Shown in pieces: positions 9,294 to 20,200 of a stretch of DNA of 25,810 nt (within the stretch, counting starts at the first letter, position 1; each line of letters begins with the position of its first letter). The stretch covers positions 1 through 25,810 of IMG/VR virus record IMGVR_UViG_3300032181_000032; one strand, 5' to 3'. The notes below the pieces were generated by a model. The model saw only the letters and a list, made by a program, of their open reading frames with translations, was not told the DNA's origin and did not search any database. The position numbers and the translations under genes are program-made. This DNA is from a virus.

Positions 9294-11159
9294 TCAGAAT
9301 TCGATGACTAACTTGATGTCCTCAATTTGGTCAGCAGCTCTAGTGATTAGTCTTCTGTTCTCAATATATATCAGGTCTCCAGAGTTGTTCTCAATCTCGG
9401 GATCTGCTAGACCATCGGTGAAGATAGCGCCTACAAGTTGGGTTCCATCTGCCAATGCAACCTCAACAGTTCCTTGAGAAGCAGAAGCAGCACCAGTGAT
9501 AGCATTAGCAGCATCAGATGCGAAGTCTCTTACGATTCCATTAGCGTCTGTATGATACTCTGGACTCTGAATGTACTTCAGAACACCGCTACCAGGGGTA
9601 GAAGGTGTTGGAGTTGGAGATCCAGCGTCTAGGGTCCAAGAGACTACAGTGCCCTTTGCAGTGCCACCAGCAACGGTCTGGGAGATCATCTCATCTGGAG
9701 TAAAGTTTCCAGTTGCTCCAGTTAGTTTGACTGCCTTAAGACCAGATAGAGTGTCAGCGGTAGCGAAGGTGGTTGTGCCGTACTCAAGGGGATCCTTGAT
9801 AATACCGATACGACGGAAGTCGTTATCTACAGGGAAGTCTCCTGCGTTCTCAACAAAGGTGAGACGAATGTTCGTCATGACACGCTTTGCGTTGAGTTCA
9901 GTCTCGAAGTCAGAACCGTGACCGCCTTGAGGAGGGAGAATCACTTCAAGTGCTGCAGCAGATGTTGCTGCAACTGCTTGAGATACTGTAAGTGCAATAT
10001 CAGTGAATAGACCGATTGCTTCTGTGCTGCCAGCAGTTCCAGAAGGAACACCAGTTACAACAGGAACAGAAGCATAAGTGTATCCAGAACCTACTGCTTC
10101 AATTTCAGCAGCAGAGATAGCACCACCAGTAACAGTCAGTTTGACGATACCACCAGCACCATCTCCTAGGATAGGAGCATAGAAGGTGCCATTGGTAAGA
10201 CCAGTGCCAGCATCTTTGATTAGTGCAACGTTGATAGAACCAGCAACTGCAGCAGTTTCAGTTGCAACTCTGCTGGTCTCTCCTGCTGCAGCAATAGGCA
10301 TGAAGTCAGAAGAGAGGAATGCTAGTACATCATCGGTAGGCATAGTGTACATGTACTTCCAGATGTAAGAACCATCTGGAGCAGTAAAGATGCCATTAGC
10401 ATATGTGCCAAGACCTGCAGAAGGAGTAGTCTTGGGTTCGTGAACTACGTTTACGCCAGTTGGGTTAGCAAGACTTTCGCCGTTGTAGAGGCACTTGAAT
10501 ACTTCGTAGTTCTGGTTCATTACATAGAACTTTGCAGAACTAATACCAGTCGCACCCGTAGCAGTAGAGACGCCAATCTGTCCACCACCAGCTGGGGTAG
10601 CAGAATAGTTGGGTTTCCACATGTCAAACTTGGGATTGTTTGCTGTATCCCAGTTGTATCTTCTTACAACAGAGCGTGCATAAGAAGAGGTGATTCTCTT
10701 CGCTGCAATAATGTCGTCGTAAACGCTGAATTTCTCGGTTTGGTTGTCAAGGGGTACAGGAGGAACGTTCTCCGTAGAATATCTGTAAACACCCGTGGTT
10801 GCGGTAACACCCGTATCTGCCGAACCATCGGACTCTTTCAATGCCGATCCCAAAGCAGGAGCAGCAGTTGGAAGAGGACCAACCGAAGTAATTAGTAAGC
10901 TATTGGGACAAACTTTTACGATAGTTCCCTTGAATGTAGCACTGCCAAGAGCAGCACCAACATATACCTGATTGCCAGCGGTGAAAGATCCGCCGTCTGT
11001 TGCATAAACTTCTAAATACGAGTCCCATGCTTGGGGTCTGCCGACAAAGAAGTACATACGACTTCTGTCAGCACCAGTATCGCTAGAACCCTCTGTTAGA
11101 GACTCTAGGAACTGCTTCGCATTGAAAATTCTAAACTTTTCCGAGATAATAGCAGCCAT
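9294..11159 (-). CDS. 8: Baseplate wedge subunit gp8 (enlarged, 621 aa)
   Basis: Homologous to T4 gp8, a wedge component that bridges the gp6/gp7/gp10 region of the baseplate. The sequence shows the family's N-terminal pattern (SEKFRIFNAKQFLES, then RMYFFVGRPQAWDS). A central GSYIWKYMYTMP (about residues 262-273) corresponds to the GYVWEYLFEIP of T4. Further on come FRRIGIIKDPLEYG and the characteristic ending SGDLIYIENRRLITRAADQ-IEDIKLVIEF. T4 gp8 is 334 residues, so this copy carries roughly 290 extra. These include a beta-rich, Ala/Gly/Thr-rich insertion with a GSGYTYASVPVVTG repeat near residue 355. The gene is preceded by a tandem perfect late promoter in the 55-base gap after the giant gene. 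No clear Shine-Dalgarno sequence is visible before ATG 11159. Confidence 0.92.
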   Translation of the reverse strand: MAAIISEKFRIFNAKQFLESLTEGSSDTGADRSRMYFFVGRPQAWDSYLEVYATDGGSFTAGNQVYVGAALGSATFKGTIVKVCPNSLLITSVGPLPTAAPALGSALKESDGSADTGVTATTGVYRYSTENVPPVPLDNQTEKFSVYDDIIAAKRITSSYARSVVRRYNWDTANNPKFDMWKPNYSATPAGGGQIGVSTATGATGISSAKFYVMNQNYEVFKCLYNGESLANPTGVNVVHEPKTTPSAGLGTYANGIFTAPDGSYIWKYMYTMPTDDVLAFLSSDFMPIAAAGETSRVATETAAVAGSINVALIKDAGTGLTNGTFYAPILGDGAGGIVKLTVTGGAISAAEIEAVGSGYTYASVPVVTGVPSGTAGSTEAIGLFTDIALTVSQAVAATSAAALEVILPPQGGHGSDFETELNAKRVMTNIRLTFVENAGDFPVDNDFRRIGIIKDPLEYGTTTFATADTLSGLKAVKLTGATGNFTPDEMISQTVAGGTAKGTVVSWTLDAGSPTPTPSTPGSGVLKYIQSPEYHTDANGIVRDFASDAANAITGAASASQGTVEVALADGTQLVGAIFTDGLADPEIENNSGDLIYIENRRLITRAADQIEDIKLVIEF

Positions 11160-11192
11160 TGAAATAAGAGATACGGGTGTGGATTTCTGTGT

Positions 11193-11206
11193 TATTTATA
11201 TTTATA
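11193..11206 (-). promoter_or_regulatory. Tandem overlapping T4-type late promoter
   Basis: The minus strand reads TATAAATATAAATA, two perfect TATAAATA late elements overlapping by two bases (11206-11199 and 11200-11193). They lie in the gap between the giant gene's stop (11217-11215) and the gp8 ATG (11159). The expected leader is about 25-35 bases. In T4-like phages this element is recognised by host RNA polymerase carrying the phage late sigma factor (gp55). The phage genes for that system are outside this window. Confidence 0.85.
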
Positions 11207-11214
11207 CGGTGTTT

Positions 11215-14200
11215 TTAGAGAGTTGTCTCTAGACCGATAGTCCTGATAAATTGACCAGCAGAATGTGCTTCTGCTGTTGTGCCATCGACTCCCCTTGCAA
11301 CACCGATCAAACGATCAGGTAACTTGGATGTATATGTTACAAGTTCTTTACCGACGAGCAGTTTGCCACTGTCTGGGAAGTTAGTTGTATCGGGAATATA
11401 GACGACAGTAGATGATGTTGTCAGTGGAGCATCTAGATAAGACATCAACTCTTGAGAAGATGGAATACCAGGGTTGAATACTGTACCATCACTGGTTAGT
11501 GATGTGTTATTCAACAACATGTTTTCCATCCAAGTATCAACACCTTCACTGATACCCTTAAACTGTGTATAAGTCAACTCCAGTTGCTCAAGAGAGATGC
11601 CAGATACATTTGCATATCCAGCATCCAAATACAGATAATCAAGGAAGGATGCAACTGTGCCACCTAGTTTTCCTTGAGTGTAGAAGTCAGCAAAGATTAG
11701 ATTTGGATTCTCGTCCAGTGCAATAACACCAGAAGTAAAGTGTCTAGTCTTATCTGCTCTAAACTCACCATATCCGATATTTTGTTCTTCGAGGAAGACT
11801 CTGATGAAAGTTGGTTGCTCAATAGCGGATGGGGTTTGAGTTGCAACAACATACTGAATATGTGTAATGATGTCCTGTTCAAATGGGAATCCCATTCCAA
11901 TTTCAGGAGTAACTAAATGCATTCCTCTGCTTACTAGTCTTCCACTTCCTAGAGGATTAGGAGATTGGAGAACAGCAATATGTTCAAATGGATTTCTTTG
12001 ATATAGATCAATGACAGAAGATGTTGTTTGAATAGTTGCATTCAATCCTTCACCTTGACCACCAAAGATTGTTCTGACAGCAGAGAACTCTGGGTGATTA
12101 TTTTCACGGACAATATTATATCCTCTAGATACGACGACTCTTGGTGGAGCAGTATATCCAGAACCACCATCGACCAGGATGATGTCGATGATTTGACCTC
12201 CATATACTAGAACTTGTGCTCTAGCACCACCACCTTCTCCATTAGTAGGAATGAAGTTCAATACTGGTGGACTGTTATAGTTGTATGCAGTAGGATTGAT
12301 GAGAATATTATTATTGAAGAAATATGTGAGTTCTCTTCTATTCCAATCCAAGGAGATAACCTTACCAGTATCAATATTTGCAGTGACAGATAGACCTTCT
12401 CCTAGAACATCACCGTTATAATCACTAGCAGCAACTTTAGCAAAGAAGTTAGCAGATGCTTGTCCACCCTTACGATAATCAGTTGCTTTAGCAAAAATTG
12501 GGGAACTCAAGATGTTGCGGTAAGATAGTTCACCATCAATTTGAATCTTATCTCCTCTACGAAGACTTGGATGCTCTTTTAGGATTTCTCCACGATAGTC
12601 ATAACTATCAAATGCATCATCAGTAGGTAGGAAAGGAACATAGTTAGATTCAACTCTGTTTAGAATACGTTCGCCAGCAGCATTTGTTGTATATGCAATA
12701 GAATAGTCTGCGAAAGTAATTGTCAGTGGGTTGCCATCTCCTCTATCAAATGTGATATCAGATCCAGCGATAAAGTCAATGTTTTGAGACTTCAGTGCAA
12801 CAGTAAACTGGTTACCAGAACCAGGCTGAAGATCGATAATTTCGCCCCAAATTCTATCACCTTGTCTAACAGTGGTCTTGTCAGATGTATTCAAGATATA
12901 CCAAGAAGACAATGTGTCATAGGTTCCTGCACCATCAAAAGTCACAGTTGCTCTGTTATAGAAAACATCTGCTTCGTAATTAAAGAGGTTAAGGGTAGAC
13001 TGATAATTCTTGCCATATAGGCGAAGAATATCTACTCTTGCACATGTGTAGGATCCATCTGCTTGTTCTGTATACTCCAATGGTTGCATGAAAGTAATCG
13101 CAGCACCATTGATCTTATACGATAGATTTTGTCTTTGTAGGACACCATCGACATAAACATAGACATATAATGGATTGTCAATGTTTCTTACATTGTTGTT
13201 GGCATCATAGATGAGATACTGATTATTTTGAGTGAATGGAATTATTCTCTTGTCGATTCCAAGTCTTTCATATAGACCCACACCAAATCCATAGAAATAT
13301 GTCTCATTCTGTAGTTCTTGTGGAAAAGCATCAGCATCGTATAGGTCTTTGTAGTTTTTGGGTGCTTTATCAAAAGCGATACGATCTGTTTTGTTTGGGC
13401 TTGAGAATCGTCTGATTTCATATGAACCTTGCTGCAATACTCCGTCGAGATATACAAACAAATCTTCGTTGACTTGTGTTTTTACGACACTGCCATCTTC
13501 CCAGTTGAGATCAAAGATTCTGGTTCTACCATCGAACGAATCTGCGATATTTTTCAGACGCTTAAGATAACGTGCATTGTCTGTATCTTCTCTAAACTTG
13601 AATGCCCTGATATATGCTTTCTGGGGAGGAACTATTTGATCTTCAGTGACTCTTGGTCCAAGAGGTGCCTCGAAGAAAGTGAGTTGATTTCCTACAACCT
13701 TGAAAGAGTATCCTGGTCTCTGGGCAACACCATCAATAGTCATCAAGATTTCTTGTTCATTATATGGAGTGTATGCACTACCAGTTGCAGCATCGATAAT
13801 AGTAAATTGTCTATTACCAATCTTCAATCCAGTCTGTGGATCGTAACGACCATCAAAAGCAGGGGATAGAGTCAACTCTCTAACTCTAGTGAGAGTCTCA
13901 TCGAAGTCAGATACAGAAACAGATCCCTCACCTCTAGTAACTCTAGAATCCTGTACTTTGATTACCTGTTGCTGAATAGTTCTCTTTGTAGACAGAGAAG
14001 ATACTGCAAGAGGAGGACCAACCAAATACATGGTGGACTTAAATGCCTTCTGATCAGATGGCATATCAGATGTGCCCTCGGAGTCTAGATAGATCTCACC
14101 GAACATCTTGAATCCTGCGGGGTGAGTAGTGTCTTTAACTACATCACGCCATTGCTTGATTGGTGTTCTGGATCTAACCACATATGAATAGTCTTGATAG

Positions 14201-17200
14201 AAATCAGAGTCATGAATTCTCTGATTATTAGAACTTACTTTTCCTCTGTCAGACGTAAATCTGCCAATAGTTCTTTCTCTAGTTACAATATCTGTGGTAA
14301 ACGAAGATCTATTGATTCTTTGGATACGAGCAGTCTTCTTTCTACTCTTTCCGATAATAGTGTCACCTTCTTTAAAGACACCAACAATATCTTGGAGACG
14401 CATGATATTAGATCCAATTCTCCAACCATCAGGAGCAATTACACCTTGAGCAACGATAATACCATTGACTTTTTGTTCAATAGTTTCTCCAGGTCTAAAT
14501 GCATCTAATTCAAAGTTGTCGAGAATAAGAACATCTGGCGTGTAATAATTTGATTTAATTGTTTGGTCGGTATGGAATCCAGATCCATTTGCAACAAAAC
14601 TGATATTTTGTGGAATACCAATATCATTGGAATTGAAGAACAGCTTGTTATCAGTTTCAATAATTTCAATAGATGGTGTAGTTGTGTAGTTGCCAGGTTC
14701 TAAAACTCTAACCTGGGTTACAATGCCATTTTCCAAATCAGCAACTGCTTTTAGACCACTTCCCAATCCAGAAGAAACAACAACTTCTGGTTTGGAATAT
14801 TGTTGACCAGGTGATACAATATCGATGGAAATAATCTTATTTGTAGTTGCATCTCTCACAGCAGTAACAACCGCTTTATATCCATCTGCAGGAACCACAC
14901 CCTTAATAGTGGGCAGTTTCTCATATCCAGATCCAAGATTGTCAAGTTTGATCGAATGGATCTTACCAACAGATCTACCTGTATAAGCAATATCGCCAGT
15001 TCCATCATATTGTGGAACATCTTGAAGTTTGTAGACAATTTTAGTGTCTGTGGTATATGCAACCTCTTTTCTACCTGCTAGAGGGTCGTCAATAATACGT
15101 AGATAAGATCCCTCGGTATCAGTTGTAGAAGAAGTCAAGAAATAGTAGTAACTCGTAAAGTTGACATCCTTTCTCTCCTGTTCTCCAATGTTTGCACCGT
15201 AACCAAGTCTGATTCTAACAAATGCTCCAGGATTTCCAGGTTCCGTCAAACCAACCTCTTTCTCTTCGGTAAAGACGTTAAAGTTTGGACTGGTGGAGAT
15301 ATCAAGGTAAGAGTTCAGCATCGAAGGATGACTGACATCAAACTTGTAGAAGTAATACTTCTGGATATCTACGATAGGATTAGTTAAGAAGCTGTTATTG
15401 TCTAGAGAGAACAATAATTTCTCACGAACATCACTTACATTACCAATCGTGACAATTTTTTCGGGGGTGCTATCATCAACAACAGAAGATACTGTAGTAA
15501 GAGGAACTGGAGCAGTTGCGTCGTAATCCCAGTTTACAATTAGTTTTTTGGTTGATGGATCATAAGAAACCACGACTGGTGAATTAGCACCAGTGCCAAT
15601 TCTTGTTCCAGGTGTAAATCTATAATTTGGTAAGTACGAGAATATTTCTTTTTCATTAAGATGATTAACTTTAGTGGTTCCCTCTTGAGCTCTATCTACG
15701 GAAATATTCTTATTAACAGTATCTACAGCAGTGATTTTAACAATCTCACTACCAACAGTTACTAGATCACCAACAGATGCTGCAAAAGTGTTTGTTACAT
15801 TTAGGTCTGTTCTATCAGTACCAAAACCAACAGCATCAACATTAACTAGTGGACCAGCAGCATTTGGTGCTGGATACACAGTGATTGTTCCCCTTGCTTC
15901 TGGGTGGGTTACACAGACATATTGATATACACCAGCAACTGTAGGTACAAAGGTAATAGTATCTGTTACAGAACCACTGTTAGTAACACCAGAAGCAATA
16001 GTATAATCAATAGTGTATTGAGCAATACCATCGTCTTTGAGACCTAGTTCTATATCAGATACAATATGAACAGCATGTCCTGGGAATGGTTGTAGCGTAA
16101 AGGTAGATCCGACTCTGATTTCATAATCAGGGTTTTCGTTACCATTTTCGTCATTAAACCTAAATTGTGGTTTGATGGATCCTGGTGGACTGTATTCATC
16201 AACACTAGTAATCGCAACTCCAAAGACAGTATCAGAGGTAGTTAGATCTTCGCCTTCGGTATCGGCAACAAAGTAAGTGATGGCAAAATTATCATCATCT
16301 TTAGAAATATAAATGAGATTAGTGCCACCAGCGTCATTCTGGAAAAATGCGCCCAGTTCTGGCATTGCAGCAATCAAAGTTGGATAATCTGCTTCATCAA
16401 CAAAGAATCTCTTCTGAAGGTAGGAATTAACTTCCGCCTCATTCATATACTCCATTGTTAGAGTTGGTGCGGTATCCAGATCCGCAGCATCTACTTTTGG
16501 AATAGCAGTAGGATCAATTGTCAAGATATCATCGATCTCATAGTTTGCACCAGCATCAGTGATGAGAATATTACCAATGTTGCCGCTGTCATCAAAATTA
16601 GTGGACTCTACGGTTATAGATGCCTTTGCTGCAACAACGTCAGACCTAGACAGAGATGAGTTGGCAAATACTAGAGGAACATCATCATACTGTCCAGCAT
16701 AGTAATCTTTTCCTAAACCAAGTACAGTAGACTTACCAATACCAGTATCATCGATCTTTGCACGATACTCGTTTGGAATTAGGGTCGCTTCTTGGAACTT
16801 CTTCTTGGTTACGTAATAAGTAGTCTCTGTAGTAGCAGGATCTGGATCAACAGTAATGTTAACAATATCACCAGTACCAAAATCGTGATTTTCTTCTGTT
16901 GACAGAATAGCAATAGATTCATCAACATCAGTGATGTTAATACCTCTGCTCAACTGATTGATAATTACAATTTCTGTTCCTGCGGTGTTGCCTAGGTCAG
17001 AACTTTTGAGAATTACTTCTCCTTCTGCATAATCTAGATAATCATCAAAATCACCACTCGTAACTTTTAATCTTACTGCGTTTTGTTCAACCGTTTGAGT
17101 TAAGATCTCTCCAGTAGCAATTTCTGTAGTTGGATCTTCAAACAGAACAAGAGCAAGAGTTGCACCTGCTGTGTATGAGCTGTTTTGTGATAAGAGTAGA

Positions 17201-20200
17201 TTAATTACTTGGGTTGAGGAATTAATCTCATATCCAGATTGGAACGTTCCTGTGACATTTCTTAAGGCGACTGTAAGTTCTTCACTGATGTCTCTAATAA
17301 CTTCTCCAGTTGCACCAGTAGTCTCTTGTGTAATGATATCATTCTCAAAAGCATAGAAATCAGAAAGAGTCGTCAGCAAAGTTGCTTTAGTCTCTCTAGA
17401 CTCAATACTAGTGACAGATTTTCCAAAAGTAGACGCAACAATACCAGAAGCACCAGATCCACCAGTGCCATTGTCGTCTACATAAATTCTAGACCCAACT
17501 TGGAATGTGGGTTGAGAATCTTCGATAGTTACACTATTAACAGATCCAGTGCTTACTGCATCGACAAAAGCAATTTCTCCAGATCCATTCTTCAATGTTC
17601 CTGGAATGAATAAACGTTTTGACGCAGAAGGAATAGATTGTTGAGTTACCTTACTTTCGTAGTTAGATCTTACTGGCAGAGAATAGAAGTTCTCTCCGAG
17701 GATGTAAGGATATACAGGAGTGTTGCTAGCATCAATAGTAATGAAGTATGCATAGGTTCCCTGTGGATATTCTGGTGTTACACAGAATCTACCATTGTTA
17801 ATATCAAGACGAGTCTTACCTGTATCAACAGTAGCAATCCATTCGTAGTCATCAACAAAGGTGCCCATATCGTATGGAGCATCAACAGGACCATCAGTTC
17901 TCTCACTCTTAAGCTGATAACCACTATTCATCCTTGCAATAGAGGATTGATCAGATAGTGGGTTGCTAAAACCATAAGGACCATAGATAGGATTGCCGTC
18001 ATAAGCATATCCTAGAATAGGTGAGTGTGTTAAAGTAGGAGTCTCTTGTAATTGAGTTGGTGTTAAATTATCTCCTAGTCTAAAACGCAAACGTTTTGGG
18101 TTTGCGACCACTCCATAGTAAAATTCATTTTCTATGAGGTCTTTTATTGCAAGACCTCCATTATCATCTATGAAATTAGAATTATTAAAAAATCGGTTCT
18201 TTACCCAACGGTAAATTGTGGCAGTTGCAGTGGCAGGATTGTTCCTTGCTTCTTCTACAAGTTCTACCCTTACATTCGCTTGAGTGTAGAATTTACCACC
18301 ATCAATTTTATTAAATCCAGTAATTTTACCCTGCGTGTTAACGACAGCTCTGTATTCTGCAAATCTACCTTTACCTGCCAAGTCAGTAATCACGACTACT
18401 GGAGGTGCAGAGTAATACTCGCCAGCATCAATCAAACGTAAACTTGTGATTTCTCCCGAAGTGACAACTGCTTCTGCTTTGCCATATCGTCCACTAACAA
18501 TTTCTACTAGAGGATCTGCAGTATAATTTTTATCGAGTCTAGTAAATACAGAGTTTACTGTATCACCGACCAAAGTTGACAAAGCGATCTTTTCTTCGCC
18601 ATTGATCAAAACAAATGGTGGTTTTGAGTATCCAGAACCTCTGGAGGTCAATGTGTAAGATTGGATGTTGCCATACGCAATCTGATCCTCACTCTTATAT
18701 CCAAAAGCAATACTACCATCTACAAACACACCGATGTCTCTAAATGGTGTTTTGTATACTTCGGTGGTCGTACTAGTGGTTTTGGGAATAAGTTTAAGTT
18801 GATTGGCATCAACTAGGTTAGGTTGATCCTGACCAGTAAGAATTGGTGTAGATGGATATGAAGAAGTGGCAATATAGTAATATTGATCATCTTGATAGAT
18901 CGCACCAACATCTGCCAGATATTTTTGTAGAGGAAGACCTACACCAGGATTGAGAGGAACAGAAGGATAAGCACCTGTAGTATTAACTTTCCATCTTACA
19001 TTTCTAGATCCTTCATCATAGATGATAGTATCTCTAGTTTCAAATCCAGGTTTGGAGATTTGAATCTTGTCTCCCTTTTGAGAGTAAGCGTATACTTGAT
19101 CGGGAGAAAGCTTTGTTAGGATGCCATATAACAGTAAACTAACATTGTCACTTCTTACATTAGAGTAACTAGTTACAATATCACCAACATTATGAATTCT
19201 GGTGATAGTTCCACGTTCTTTAATAGTGAACTGTCTAGCGGTCTTTCCTTCATACTCAATGATCTCTCCATTGATTTGTATGAATCCTTCCTGCCCGCTC
19301 CAACCCATGGTGGAGTCTACAGTGACTGTATCACCAGTGGTAAGCGATGTGCCCAAAACCCTGTCCAGCACTGTCTTTTGGGGAATTGCAAAATCACCGT
19401 TTACAGAAACTGGGTCAATGATCAGGTTGAATAGACCATAGTTACCTACTCTACCAATTTGAATGACATTCTCAACATTGGCAGATGCATAAGGAGAATT
19501 GACAGAATTACTGTCTGCTTGCTGAATAATCGTCTTACCAATCAAATCATTGGCATCCCCACTCAAAATAATTGCTTGTACCGCAAATGCAGCGGACCAA
19601 TCAGACTCCGATACCTTTACAGTATGATCTTTTGGATAATATGTGGTAGGAATGTCGTCAGCACTCTTCGATACAATAGTATTGAAGATGAATCTGATAG
19701 ACTTATCACCACCCTTGGTTTTGTAGAAGTCTCCAATGTTCTTGATTAGGAGTCGCTTATCTACATCACCTTTTAAATATGCTTCTGGGAAGTCAACTAG
19801 ATACTCGCGCTCAAATGCTCTCACAAAAGCATACAAGAACAGATGACTCAAGTTGTGTACATCTTCCCCAACATAGTGGTCTACTGCCTCTGTAGAGACG
19901 AATGTAGACTCATTGTGTAAGTCTCCGAGAATAGTTGTTCCACTTACTCCTCTAGAGACATCTAAAAATTCTGTGTCTGTTCTCTCTTTATAAAAACAGA
20001 TTTCGGTGCCAACTCTGATATACCCGTTTCTTTTTGGAAATGCGGTGGCATCAGCAACTACAAGAGTCGTAGCAGACGCATTTACAGTTAAAGCAACTGT
20101 AGTAGACTCTTTTAGTAAATTCTTCTCATAAAAATCAATATCACGATATTTCGTGATATTGTGAATAATATCAAGAGGTTGTCCAACAGACTCTTGCTGT

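Noticed and set aside
15860-16130. Host-derived plastocyanin auxiliary metabolic gene
   Set aside because: The cupredoxin-like segment is an internal domain of a 3027-residue structural protein, lacks the axial Met and has no signal peptide, so it is not a photosynthetic electron carrier gene.
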